64,000 nucleotides of DNA from 66-474 sp035695065 (GTDB taxonomy: Bacteria; Pseudomonadota; Gammaproteobacteria; Xanthomonadales; Rhodanobacteraceae), in NCBI GenBank assembly GCA_035695065.1, contig DASSEW010000067.1, positions 1 through 64,000 on the forward strand. Reading direction: 5' to 3'. Both the position numbers and the translations under genes were made by a program. The notes below the pieces were generated by a model that was not told the origin of the DNA, made no database searches, and saw only the letters and a list, made by a program, of their open reading frames with translations. Positions 8,189-16,368 of the stretch are shown here, one piece after another. The number at the start of each line of letters is the position of its first letter. The stretch's first letter is position 1.

Positions 8189-9103
8189 ATGGTCCCCGCG
8201 ATGGCCCACGTGGACTGCCTGATCATCGGCGCGGGGCCGGCTGGGCTGATCGCGGCGACTTACCTCGCGCGCTTTCGCCGTACGCTCGCATTGATCGACG
8301 GCGGAAGCAGCCGCGCTTCCTTGATTCCGGTCTCGCACAACTGCCCCGGTTTTCCGCAAGGCATTTCGGGCGACGAATTGCTGGCGCGCCTGCGCGTCCA
8401 GGCGCGGCGTCATGGCGTGGAGGTCAAGCAGGGTTGTGTGCGGCGACTGGAACGCAGCGGCGATCGGTTCCTTGCATCGTCCGACGCCGGGCTGGTGACC
8501 GCCAGGCGCGTGCTGCTGGCGACCGGCATCGTCGACGAGCAGCCGGCGATCGCGGACTGGCGTGAAGGCGTTCGCCTCGGCTGCATCCGGTTGTGCCCGG
8601 TTTGCGATGCTTTCGAGGCGATCGACAAGCGGATTGCCGTGCTGGCTCCGGCAACGTCGGGATTGGAACACGCGCTCTTTTTGCGCTCTTTCTCGCGGAG
8701 CATCACGCTTTTCGCCGGTGATGATTCAGGCCGAATCGCCGATGACAAGCTGCGGGCCATGCAGGATGCGGGAATCGTGCTTTGCGCGGAACCGGTGGCG
8801 CAAATTTCCGTCACGTCGCAAAAGCGCGTCGCTGTGCGGACGCAAGCGGGCGCGGAACATGACTTCGACATCTTGTATTCGATGGCGGGCGGGCGGGGTC
8901 GCAGCGAATTGGCGGCGCAACTCGGCGCTCGCTGCACGGAACACGGATATATGCACGTCGACGCGCACCAGCAGACGTCGGTTCCCGGTTTGTACGCGGC
9001 GGGCGACGTGGTAAAGGCGCTGAACCAGATCAGCGTCGCGGCGGGTGAGGCGGCAATCGCGGCCACGCACATCCACAACCACCTGGCTGCCAATTTTCCA
9101 TAG
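8189..9103 (+). CDS. NAD(P)/FAD-dependent oxidoreductase, thioredoxin-reductase-like
   Basis: A 304-residue flavoprotein. The FAD-binding GxGxxG motif is intact near the N-terminus (CLIIGAGPAGLIAATYLA), the redox centre is C-P-V-C-D near residue 135 (position of the CxxC of thioredoxin reductase), and the C-terminal FAD motif is VPGLYAAGDVV. The second dinucleotide-binding motif, expected as G-x-G/G-P-G after the CxxC, reads VLAPATSGLEHA, so NADPH binding may be weak or altered. ATG codons at 8189 and 8201 are both usable; the first is given. The physiological partner is unknown. Confidence 0.85.
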   Translation: MVPAMAHVDCLIIGAGPAGLIAATYLARFRRTLALIDGGSSRASLIPVSHNCPGFPQGISGDELLARLRVQARRHGVEVKQGCVRRLERSGDRFLASSDAGLVTARRVLLATGIVDEQPAIADWREGVRLGCIRLCPVCDAFEAIDKRIAVLAPATSGLEHALFLRSFSRSITLFAGDDSGRIADDKLRAMQDAGIVLCAEPVAQISVTSQKRVAVRTQAGAEHDFDILYSMAGGRGRSELAAQLGARCTEHGYMHVDAHQQTSVPGLYAAGDVVKALNQISVAAGEAAIAATHIHNHLAANFP

Positions 9104-9217
9104 ACGCCCTTCTGCGCCGATCTTCGGCGCCGCTGAGCGTTGCGGGCCGACGGCAACGCTTGCGGCACGCAAGCCGATGCCGCAGCGTGTTCGCATGTCG
9201 CAAGAGCTTGGTGGGAG

Positions 9218-9293
9218 TGGTGGCCAGGGACGGAATCGAACCGCCGACACGGGGATTTTCAGTCCCCTGCTCTACCAACTGAGCTACCTGGCC
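9218..9293 (-). tRNA. tRNA-Phe (GAA)
   Basis: A 76-nt minus-strand tRNA with acceptor GGCCAGG/CCTGGCC and encoded CCA (9218-9220). The anticodon stem GGGGA/TCCCC encloses CTGAAAA, giving anticodon GAA (phenylalanine). D-arm and T-arm (GGTTCGATTCC) are canonical. Its first ten bases overlap the 3' end of the upstream adenine methylase gene, whose TAG stop (9284-9286) lies inside the tRNA. Confidence 0.97.
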
Positions 9294-10210
9294 AGACTTT
9301 CCGGCTTCACGTTCGCCGGCATTGCGCGGGCGAGCCGCCTATTAAATCGGTCGCGCGGTGCAGCGTCAAGCGCTGCGATGCCGGGCGAGAGATAAAGGCT
9401 CTCGACGGTGCATTCATTGCGACCGGCGAGCGTGGCCTGGGACGAGCGGCCGGCCTCGATCAGCAGTTGCGTGAGTCCAAGGTGCGCCGGCAAGGGCGGC
9501 CCGTATTGCCTGCCGCCGGTGCTGCCATCGTAGGACAGCGCAAAGCGCACGCCGCGCGCGCGCAATTGTTCGAGTCCCCCGACCAGGTCGTCCTGTGCGA
9601 GCTGCCGGTGGTAACGCTTGTCGCGGCCGATGGTGGTGCCGAGGTAGGGCGGGTCCAGATAGACGAAATCCCGCGCACCCGCGTCCGCGCAGGTGTGCAG
9701 CCAATCGCCATGGCGAAACTCCAGGCGCCCGGCGAGCAGTTGCGAGGCGCCGAGGATCGCGGCGCGCATGCGATCCGGATGCATGCCCAGCCTGCGCCGA
9801 TCCACCGATTGCGTGAACTCGCCCGAGGCATTGAAGCGCACCGCGTTCTTGACGCAGCGGCAGATCAGGTACAGCAGGTCCACCGGATCGCGCTCGCGGT
9901 TGTAACGCGTGCGTACCCGATTGAAATAATCCGCGTCGCCCGCCGATTGTCCCGACCACACGGCGCTATAGCGCGCAGCGGTTTCTTGCGGTCGTTGCAC
10001 GACGCCGCGCCACAACTCGACGATGCCGCCAAGACTGTCGCCGAGCACGAATCGTTTCGCCAATCCATGCTGCGCGGCGTACAGCGTCATCGCCGCGGAA
10101 CCGGCAAACGGTTCGAACCACACCTGTATGCCGGCGGGAACGTGACGCGCGATCAACGGCGCGAGCAGGCGTTTGCTGCCCTGGTACGGAAGGGGATGCG
10201 GCAGCCGCAT
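9284..10210 (-). CDS. D12-class DNA adenine (N6) methyltransferase
   Basis: A 308-residue orphan methyltransferase of the Dam/D12 class, which transfers a methyl group from S-adenosylmethionine to the N6 of adenine in DNA. Motif I near the N-terminus reads PYQGSKRLLAP followed by FEPFAGSAAMTLYA, and the catalytic motif IV is DPPY in VYLDPPYLG. No restriction endonuclease gene is adjacent. The start at 10210 overlaps the stop of the upstream hydroxylase gene by one base (TGATG). The last about 30 codons run across the tRNA-Phe promoter and end inside the tRNA, so the C-terminus is probably a read-through extension. Target sequence cannot be predicted. Confidence 0.88.
   Translation of the reverse strand: MRLPHPLPYQGSKRLLAPLIARHVPAGIQVWFEPFAGSAAMTLYAAQHGLAKRFVLGDSLGGIVELWRGVVQRPQETAARYSAVWSGQSAGDADYFNRVRTRYNRERDPVDLLYLICRCVKNAVRFNASGEFTQSVDRRRLGMHPDRMRAAILGASQLLAGRLEFRHGDWLHTCADAGARDFVYLDPPYLGTTIGRDKRYHRQLAQDDLVGGLEQLRARGVRFALSYDGSTGGRQYGPPLPAHLGLTQLLIEAGRSSQATLAGRNECTVESLYLSPGIAALDAAPRDRFNRRLARAMPANVKPESLAR
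9341..9369 (-). promoter_or_regulatory. Promoter of tRNA-Phe, inside the methylase gene
   Basis: On the minus strand TTGACG (9364-9369), a 17-bp spacer and TTTAAT (9341-9346) match the sigma-70 boxes at five of six positions each. The predicted start is about 40 nt upstream of the tRNA 5' end. The whole promoter lies in the 3' part of the methylase coding sequence. Confidence 0.65.
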
Positions 10211-10815
10211 CAACGCGCGCGACGTGCGGCAAGCTTCGCAGACGCGGAAATGTATTGCGTGCGCAGCAGCAGGTCCCAAAGCGGCGAGGTCACGCCGAAA
10301 TTGCGCTCGGGATGGTAGTGATGCACGTGGTGCGCCGCAGCCCACGCGCGCAACAGCGGGCTGCGGAAGCGGAAGTTGTGCATGATCCAGTGGCTCAGGC
10401 CGTAGGCCGCGTAACCGGCGGCGACCGCGCCGCCCAGCAGCATCGCGGCACTGGTCGGCATCGCGTAACTCAGCAATGCGGCCAGGGCGAGGTAAACCAG
10501 TGGAGGCGCGAAGAAGGGCAGCGCGTCGTAGCCTTGCGGTTCTTCGTGGTGGCGGCGGTGGCCCTGTTCGAATAACGAGAGCGGCCCGTGGAACAGCCAG
10601 CGGTGGATGCCGTATTCGATCAGGCTGAAAATCAGCAGGCCGCACACGACGAGCAACAGCATCGTCGTGGCACGCAGGTCATCGCGCCACAGGCCGGCGA
10701 CGATCAGCGCGATCGCAACGGCCGAATCCGAAGTGAGTCCCGCATAGCAATTGAAGCGGCTGCGCGACAACTGCGCGAGCCACTGCAACGAGGTGGTGTG
10801 GGACGACTCGTTCAT
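10210..10815 (-). CDS. Fatty acid hydroxylase / sterol desaturase superfamily membrane protein
   Basis: A 201-residue integral membrane protein with the histidine clusters of the di-iron fatty acid hydroxylase superfamily: HRWLFH, HRRHH, H-W-I-M-H and HHVHHYH, in the expected order between hydrophobic helices. Such enzymes hydroxylate or desaturate lipids or carotenoids using O2. The start MNESSHTTS at 10815 is chosen because the sequence upstream in frame is not protein-like. It is followed with a 1-nt overlap by the DNA methylase gene, so both are probably on one transcript although functionally unrelated. Substrate is unknown. Confidence 0.85.
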   Translation of the reverse strand: MNESSHTTSLQWLAQLSRSRFNCYAGLTSDSAVAIALIVAGLWRDDLRATTMLLLVVCGLLIFSLIEYGIHRWLFHGPLSLFEQGHRRHHEEPQGYDALPFFAPPLVYLALAALLSYAMPTSAAMLLGGAVAAGYAAYGLSHWIMHNFRFRSPLLRAWAAAHHVHHYHPERNFGVTSPLWDLLLRTQYISASAKLAARRAR

Positions 10816-11041
10816 GCGTGCCTCGTGATCCTTGTATGGCCGCAACTGGCATCTGAGCATCCTTGTCCGAATCCGCACGCGCGGGGCCCGTTCCGTGGCG
10901 CTGCCAATGGTAAGCGCGTTTCGGGCGCTTGTCTTGCGCCGTTCAGCATCGGTGCGCGTCATTTCAACGGGCTTTCAGCCCGCGGTCATCCGGGCGGCGG
11001 GCGCACGCGTTGTAATGAACCGGACGCGCAGGAGTCCCGAC

Positions 11042-11476
11042 ATGAACACAGCAAGCAGGTTCGCCATCGCCGCGCTGGCTTTGGCCATTTCCGCGATCGC
11101 ACTGGCCAGTTCGCCCAAGCAACGGGACGCGGAAAACCTGGCGTTGTTCCAGCAGTACGCTTCGCCGCCGCAGGACAGCATGCATTACTTCCGTACCGAT
11201 GGTTTCGAATACCTGGGCAAGAATGCGCAGGGCGATGTGGCGCTCGCCTTGTGGACCGGGCCGAGCAAGGTCTGGTTGCTGACCTTGCAGTCGCCATGCC
11301 CCAACCTGGATTTCGCCAATACGATTGCGCTGACCTCCTTTTCGGGCGACGTCCATGCACGCTCGGATTTTGTGAAGTACGGGCGCGGCTGGCAGTGCCG
11401 GATCGAATCGATCCAGAAAGTCGACTACAAGGCGCTGCGCGCCGCGAAGGTGAGCGGTCAGTCCTCCGGCATGTAA
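11042..11476 (+). CDS. DUF6491-like secreted protein
   Basis: A 144-residue protein with a signal peptide (MNTASRFAIAALALAISAIALA, likely cleavage near residue 22) and an AGGAG Shine-Dalgarno 10 nt upstream. The mature part (FRTDGFEYLGKNAQGDVALALWTGPSKVWLLTL then SPCPNL) resembles DUF6491 proteins of Lysobacterales, small periplasmic or outer-membrane proteins with two conserved cysteines. Its 3' end overlaps the convergent yggX gene by 19 bp. No function is known. Confidence 0.7.
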   Translation: MNTASRFAIAALALAISAIALASSPKQRDAENLALFQQYASPPQDSMHYFRTDGFEYLGKNAQGDVALALWTGPSKVWLLTLQSPCPNLDFANTIALTSFSGDVHARSDFVKYGRGWQCRIESIQKVDYKALRAAKVSGQSSGM

Positions 11477-11727
11477 CCCGGCGGCTTCTCCGCACCGCCG
11501 CCGAACAGGAAACTCTGCATCTGCTCGGTCAGGAACGCGCGCGCCTTGGGATCGAGCGGCGAAATGCGGTTTTCGTTGATCAGCATGGTCTGGTGCGCCA
11601 GCCATTGCTGCCAGGCCGGCTTGCTGATGTGCTCGTAAATCCGCTGGCCCAGCTCGCCGGGCCAGGGTGCGTAATCCAGCCCTTCGGCTTCACGCTGCAA
11701 TTTTTCGCAGAATACGGTTCGGCTCAT
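11458..11727 (-). CDS. yggX: Fe(2+)-trafficking / oxidative damage protection protein YggX
   Basis: An 89-residue protein starting MSRTVFCEKLQREAEGLDY, with the conserved N-terminal cysteine and the family blocks PWPGELGQRIYEHISKPAWQQWLAHQTMLINENRLS-like and A-R-x-F-L. YggX protects Fe-S clusters and supports intracellular iron trafficking. It follows mutY (an Fe-S enzyme) by about 90 bp on the same strand, the same order as in enterobacteria. The start at 11727 gives the usual family length. Confidence 0.96.
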   Translation of the reverse strand: MSRTVFCEKLQREAEGLDYAPWPGELGQRIYEHISKPAWQQWLAHQTMLINENRISPLDPKARAFLTEQMQSFLFGGGAEKPPGYMPED

Positions 11728-11815
11728 GCGACGGATTCCAGCTTTTCTGAAAGTGCGGCCCATGGACGGCCGCTTTTAGTGATTGACGGATCAAGGTGTA
11801 TGGCAAAACGGAACT

Positions 11816-12883
11816 TCATTCGGTACAGCGATCAGGAATGATCGCATGCAACAGGTCCAGCAATTTTCTCACCGGTGCGGGAATGCCGAGCGCGCCCAGT
11901 TCCTCGCGCGTGCACCAGCGCTGATCCGGCGCATCGGCTACTCGCCGATGCTCGCGCACGTCGCTCCACAACAGCGGCTGCGCGTGCAGCTTGTAATGCG
12001 TGAAGGCATGCGCGAACGGCGGCAGCACTTCGGCGGGGGCATCCAGGTGCGCGAGTTGCGAGGCGATGCGATTCGCCGAGGTGTGATCTTTCGCTTCCGG
12101 CAGGCTCCACAATCCCGCCCATACTCCACTCGCGCCGCGTCGTTGCAGCAGGATGCGGTCGCGCGCATCGCGCAGGACCAGCATCACGGTTTGCTTCTGC
12201 GGCTGCGCGCGGGCAGGACGTGGATGCGGCAAGGCTTGGGTCAAGCATTGCCGGTGAGCGATGCAATCCTTCGCCAGCGGACATTCGCCGCAGCGCGGTT
12301 TGGCGCGCGTGCACACCGTTGCGCCCAGATCCATGATCGCCTGCGTGTAATCGGCGACGCGCTCGACCGGCGTGTTGCCGTCCGCCAGCGCCCAGAGCTT
12401 CTGTTCGACGGCACGCTCGCCCGGCCAGCCATGCACGCCGTGGAAGCGCGCCAGCACGCGCTTGACGTTGCCGTCCAGGATCGCGAAACGCTGGCCGTGT
12501 GCGAGTGACAGGATCGCCCCGGCGGTGGAGCGGCCGATGCCGGGCAACGCCGCCAGGGATTCGAAGTCGCGCGGCAATTCGCCGCCGTGTCGCGCGACGC
12601 AAACCTGCGCCGCGTGGTGCAGGTGGCGCGCGCGTCGGTAATAACCGAGCCCCGACCACAATGCGAAAACCTGGTCCTCGCTCGCGCTCGCAAGCGCGGG
12701 CACGTCCGGCAGCGCGCGCACGAAGCGTTCGAAGTAGCGGATCACCGTCGCGACCTGCGTCTGTTGCAGCATCACTTCCGAAACCCACACGCGATAAGGC
12801 GCGCGTGGGTGCTGCCATGGCAAATCATGGCGGCCGTGGCGGTCGAACCAGGGCAACAATTCCGCAGCGATTCCGCCAGCCAT
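11816..12883 (-). CDS. mutY: A/G-specific adenine DNA glycosylase MutY
   Basis: A base-excision repair glycosylase that removes adenine mispaired with 8-oxoguanine. The 355-residue protein shows the catalytic-glutamate helix SEVMLQQTQV, the helix-hairpin-helix LPGIGRSTAGAI, the catalytic aspartate segment FAILDGNVKRVLAR, and the four-cysteine Fe-S ligand set C-x6-C-x2-C-x5-C (CTRAKPRCGECPLAKDC). A C-terminal NUDIX-like domain (TVMLVLRDARDRILLQRR) for 8-oxoG recognition follows. It begins 4 bp after the AsmA-like gene stop in the ftsY-asmA-like-mutY-yggX operon. Confidence 0.97.
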   Translation of the reverse strand: MAGGIAAELLPWFDRHGRHDLPWQHPRAPYRVWVSEVMLQQTQVATVIRYFERFVRALPDVPALASASEDQVFALWSGLGYYRRARHLHHAAQVCVARHGGELPRDFESLAALPGIGRSTAGAILSLAHGQRFAILDGNVKRVLARFHGVHGWPGERAVEQKLWALADGNTPVERVADYTQAIMDLGATVCTRAKPRCGECPLAKDCIAHRQCLTQALPHPRPARAQPQKQTVMLVLRDARDRILLQRRGASGVWAGLWSLPEAKDHTSANRIASQLAHLDAPAEVLPPFAHAFTHYKLHAQPLLWSDVREHRRVADAPDQRWCTREELGALGIPAPVRKLLDLLHAIIPDRCTE

Positions 12884-12887
12884 GGCC

Positions 12888-14036
12888 TCAATGCCCGGAG
12901 GAGGAAGGCTTGGCGGGCATCGCCACGGTGGATGCGCTGAGCGGCATCACCTGCGGTCCCGCTTCGATCTTGATGCCGCGCATCTGCAATGGTCCGAAGT
13001 CGGCCACGTCCAGTTGCGCACTGCCGCTGACCGGCGGCATCGCCAGCGCGCCCTGCGGCGCCGTCGCGAGTACGCCGTTCCACCATTCGAGCAGCGCGGT
13101 GGGCTGCACGCTCATGTCCACGTGCTTGCCTTCGCCGTCCAGCTTGAGTGCGGTGGTCATCGGCGTCGCGCCTTGCGCGGGTTGGATTCGCAGCGCAAGC
13201 GCATAACTGCGCGCCGGCAGCGCCGACGCCGTGGAAGCGGCGGGCGCCGGCGTGCTCGCGACCGCCACGCTGCCGTGCGCGGGCAGGGTGAATCCGCCGT
13301 GCAGGGTCGCAGCGAGATCGCTGGCGCCACGCCAAGATGCATCGCCTGCCATGTGCGCCTGCACGCCTTGCTCCACGCCGATCTTCAAATCGATCTGCTC
13401 GAACTCCAGCGAGCCGTCCTGATGCTGCGGCAGCATGCGCAGGCTCAGCTTGCCGCCACGGTCGGCGCCGTTGCGCGCGCTCGCGTCGAGGTGGAACGGC
13501 GCGCCGGGCATCAGCGGGCCGGTTTCCGCATTCACGTCGAACAGCAGCGGCTCGTCGGCGCGCACCAGCGTGCCGTTGACGATGCGGATACCGGCGCCGA
13601 TGCGCGGCAAGGTCGGCGCACCCGCGCCGTGCGGCATGCGGGAAAGCAGCGTCTGCAACTGGTCCAGGTCGATGCGCGGGTTCTCGATTTCCAGCCGTTC
13701 GACCGCGAGCTCGCGATGCAGCAGCGCGCGCCACGGCACCACGATGCGCGCTTCGGACGCAGACAGCAGCGGCGTTGCCGCGCCGGCCACGCTTAGGCGG
13801 AACCCCTGCAACTGCACGGCCGGATGCGGCCACAGCGCGGGCGATGCGGGCTTGTCCACGCTCAGGATCAACCCCGCATTGGCAAGTTGCGATTGCAGCA
13901 GCGCGGTGAAGCGCTGCGGCTGCAGCAGCGAACGTACGATCAGTACGCCGGCCAGCACCAGCGCGAGGACCAGCACGATCACCGCGGCGGCGATCCAGCG
14001 CCACGGATACGCGCGCATGGAATCGCGGATGCTCAT
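12888..14036 (-). CDS. AsmA-family protein
   Basis: A 382-residue protein with a short cytoplasmic N-terminus, one membrane helix (WIAAAVIVLVLALVLAGVLIV) and a periplasmic body rich in beta strands. The early region (LQSQLANAGLILSVDKPASPALWPHPAVQLQGFRLS and LHRELAVERLEIENPRIDL) is typical of AsmA N-terminal domains, a group linked to lipid transport between membranes. The protein is shorter than E. coli AsmA. The start overlaps the ftsY stop by 4 nt (14033-14036) and the stop is 4 bp from mutY. The asmA-mutY neighbourhood is seen in other proteobacteria. Confidence 0.8.
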   Translation of the reverse strand: MSIRDSMRAYPWRWIAAAVIVLVLALVLAGVLIVRSLLQPQRFTALLQSQLANAGLILSVDKPASPALWPHPAVQLQGFRLSVAGAATPLLSASEARIVVPWRALLHRELAVERLEIENPRIDLDQLQTLLSRMPHGAGAPTLPRIGAGIRIVNGTLVRADEPLLFDVNAETGPLMPGAPFHLDASARNGADRGGKLSLRMLPQHQDGSLEFEQIDLKIGVEQGVQAHMAGDASWRGASDLAATLHGGFTLPAHGSVAVASTPAPAASTASALPARSYALALRIQPAQGATPMTTALKLDGEGKHVDMSVQPTALLEWWNGVLATAPQGALAMPPVSGSAQLDVADFGPLQMRGIKIEAGPQVMPLSASTVAMPAKPSSSGH

Positions 14037-15127
14037 CCGACGCCGAGGCTCGCCGGCAGCAGGCCATCGACGAAGGCGCGCGGATCGAACACGCGCAGGT
14101 CCGCCGCGCCTTCGCCGAGGCCGACGTAGCGGATCGGCAGGCCGAACTCGCGCGCGAGCGCGAACACCACGCCGCCCTTCGCCGTGCCGTCCAGCTTGGT
14201 GACGACCAGGCCGGTCACGCCGGTGGCTTCGCGGAACTGGCGCACCTGGCTGATCGCGTTCTGGCCGGTGGTGCCGTCGATCACCATCAGCACTTCGTGC
14301 GGCGCGCTGCCGTCCAGCTTGCGCAACACGCGCACCACTTTCGCCAGCTCGTTCATGAGGCCCGACTGCGTGTGCAGGCGGCCGGCGGTGTCGACGATCA
14401 GCACGTCGACGTTGCGTGCGTTCGCGGTCTGCAGCGCATCGAAGATCACGCTCGCCGAATCGGCATTCTGCCCCTGCGCGATCACCGGAACCTGGTTGCG
14501 CGCGCCCCATTCCTGCAATTGCGCGACCGCGGCGGCGCGGAAGGTGTCGCCTGCGGCAAGCATCACCGAGCGGCGTTCGTCGCGATAGCGGCGCGCGAGC
14601 TTGCCGATCGTGGTGGTCTTGCCAACGCCGTTGACGCCGACGACCAGCAGCACGAACGGTGTGTGCACGCCGATGTCCAGCGGTTGCGCGACCGGCTCCA
14701 GCAATGCGACGAGCGCCGTGCGCAACGCATCCAGCAGCGCGTTCGCGTCGGCGAATTCGCGCTTGTGCATGCGGCGGCGCAGGTCTTCGACCAGTTCCTG
14801 CGTCGCTGCGATGCCGACATCCGCAGTGAGCAGCGTGGTTTCCAGTTCGTCCAGCAGGTCGTCATCGAGTTTCGGATGACGCACGAACAACGATGTGAGA
14901 TTGCGCGCGAAGCCGCTGCCGGAAAGCCGTTCACGCCAGCCGCGCCTGGCCGGCGCGGGCTCCTGTTCGAACGGCTCCGGCGTGGGCGCGGGTTCGAGTT
15001 GCGCCTCGACCGATTCGGCAGGCGAAGGTGCGACCGGGACTTCCGGCAATTCCGTTTGCGGCGCGGCTTCCTCGGCGGTCGACCCGGGCTCCCCGCGTCC
15101 GGTGATCCTTTTCCAGAATTTCTGCAT
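14033..15127 (-). CDS. ftsY: Signal recognition particle receptor FtsY
   Basis: The SRP receptor GTPase that docks ribosome-nascent chain complexes at the membrane. Of 364 residues the first about 80 form an acidic, proline-rich A domain; the N domain (LDDDLLDELETTLLTADVGIAATQELVEDL) and G domain follow, with G1 GVNGVGKTTTIGKLA, G2 DTFRAAAVAQL, G3 DTAGR, G4 TKLDGTAKGG and the closing GEGAADLRVFDP motif. The start MQKFWKR at 15127 is used. It is divergent from rsmD, the arrangement also found in enterobacteria, and heads the minus-strand operon that continues with the AsmA-like gene, mutY and yggX. Confidence 0.97.
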   Translation of the reverse strand: MQKFWKRITGRGEPGSTAEEAAPQTELPEVPVAPSPAESVEAQLEPAPTPEPFEQEPAPARRGWRERLSGSGFARNLTSLFVRHPKLDDDLLDELETTLLTADVGIAATQELVEDLRRRMHKREFADANALLDALRTALVALLEPVAQPLDIGVHTPFVLLVVGVNGVGKTTTIGKLARRYRDERRSVMLAAGDTFRAAAVAQLQEWGARNQVPVIAQGQNADSASVIFDALQTANARNVDVLIVDTAGRLHTQSGLMNELAKVVRVLRKLDGSAPHEVLMVIDGTTGQNAISQVRQFREATGVTGLVVTKLDGTAKGGVVFALAREFGLPIRYVGLGEGAADLRVFDPRAFVDGLLPASLGVG

Positions 15128-15190
15128 GTGGCGTGGCGTCCAATGCTCCGGGACAATCCGCAGCATGTTAGCAGTTGCTTCCCAACGCCC

Positions 15191-15757
15191 ATGAAACGTC
15201 CGGAAGCGCCCGGCGCGGTGCGCATCATCGGCGGATCGCTGCGCGGCTCGAAGCTGGCCGTGCCGGCGCTGGCCGGGCTGCGCCCGACTCCGCAGCGCCT
15301 GCGTGAAACCCTGTTCAACTGGCTGATGCCGGTGATCGAAGGCGCGCGCGTGCTGGACCTGTTCGCCGGCAGCGGCGCGCTCGGGATCGAGGCGATTTCG
15401 CGCGGGGCATCGAATGCAATGTTGGTGGAACGCGATCGGGCGCAGGCGGCGAAGATCACCGCCGACCTGCAACGCCTGCGCGTTTCAAACGCCGGGGTTC
15501 GTTGCGCGGACGCGCTGGAATTCCTGGCCAATCCGGCCGCGCAGCCGTTCGGCATCGTGTTCCTCGATCCGCCGTTCGAGTCGAACCTGTGGGCACGCGC
15601 GGCGGAACTGCTCGACGCGAACGCCTGGCTCGCTGCCGACACATACGTTTACATCGAATCGCCGGTGGAAGTGGCTCCCGCGGTGCCGGCGCGCTGGTCG
15701 CTGCATCGCGAAACCCGCGCCGGCGCGGTGCGCGGGGCGTTGTACCGGCCGGGGTGA
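15191..15757 (+). CDS. rsmD: 16S rRNA (guanine(966)-N(2))-methyltransferase RsmD
   Basis: A class I SAM-dependent methyltransferase that modifies G966 of 16S rRNA. The 188-residue protein has the N-terminal recognition motif RIIGGSLRGSKL and RPTPQRLRETLFNWL, the SAM-binding DLFAGSGALGIEAISRGA, and the catalytic DPPF motif in IVFLDPPFES. It is divergent from ftsY across a 63-bp gap and is followed by coaD, the order found in many gammaproteobacteria. Confidence 0.96.
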   Translation: MKRPEAPGAVRIIGGSLRGSKLAVPALAGLRPTPQRLRETLFNWLMPVIEGARVLDLFAGSGALGIEAISRGASNAMLVERDRAQAAKITADLQRLRVSNAGVRCADALEFLANPAAQPFGIVFLDPPFESNLWARAAELLDANAWLAADTYVYIESPVEVAPAVPARWSLHRETRAGAVRGALYRPG

Positions 15758-15818
15758 ATTTGTTCCGGGCGTTGGCGGACGGCTGCTTTTCCTGCTCCGG
15801 ATGCGCATAATGCGCCGC

Positions 15819-16340
15819 ATGGGGAGCAGCAACGGCAAACCGTCCAACGGCCGGATCGCGGTGTATCCGGGCACGTTCGACCCGATCACGCACGGGCACA
15901 GCGACCTGGTCGCGCGCGCCGCGCCATTGTTCGACCGGGTCATCGTGGCGGTTGCCGAAAGCACGGCCAAGACGCCGTGCCTCCCGCTCGAGCAGCGCAT
16001 CGAACTGGCGCGTACCGCCCTGGCAGGCATTCCCAACGCGGAAGTGCGCGGCTTCGACACCCTGCTTGCGGATTTCGTCGCCAGCCTTGGTGCCGGCGTG
16101 ATCCTGCGCGGGCTGCGCGCGGTTTCGGATTTCGAATACGAATTTCAGCTCGCCAGCATGAACCGGCATCTGATCCCGCAGGCGGAGACGCTGTTTCTCA
16201 CGCCATCGGAACGCTACAGTTTCATTTCCTCGTCGCTGGTGCGCGAGATCGCGCGGCTCGACGGCGATGTTTCCGGTTTCGTCCACCCCGCGGTGCAGGA
16301 TGCGCTGCGCCAACGCTTCAAGCTCCGCCAATCCACGTAG
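15819..16340 (+). CDS. coaD: Phosphopantetheine adenylyltransferase
   Basis: Catalyses transfer of AMP from ATP to 4'-phosphopantetheine, the penultimate step of coenzyme A synthesis. The 173-residue protein has the nucleotidyltransferase motif YPGTFDPITHGH, the R-G-L-R motif (VILRGLRAVSDFEYE) and the C-terminal I-S-S-S-L-V-R-E-I-A. Three in-frame ATGs (15801, 15810, 15819) are possible; the last gives the usual length and none has a clear Shine-Dalgarno. Confidence 0.96.
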   Translation: MGSSNGKPSNGRIAVYPGTFDPITHGHSDLVARAAPLFDRVIVAVAESTAKTPCLPLEQRIELARTALAGIPNAEVRGFDTLLADFVASLGAGVILRGLRAVSDFEYEFQLASMNRHLIPQAETLFLTPSERYSFISSSLVREIARLDGDVSGFVHPAVQDALRQRFKLRQST

Positions 16341-16368
16341 TCAATCCACGTAACCCGAGGTGAGCACC

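Noticed and set aside
9284..10815. Restriction-modification system
   Set aside because: No endonuclease, specificity subunit or control gene is adjacent to the D12 methylase; the neighbour is a di-iron lipid hydroxylase-like protein.
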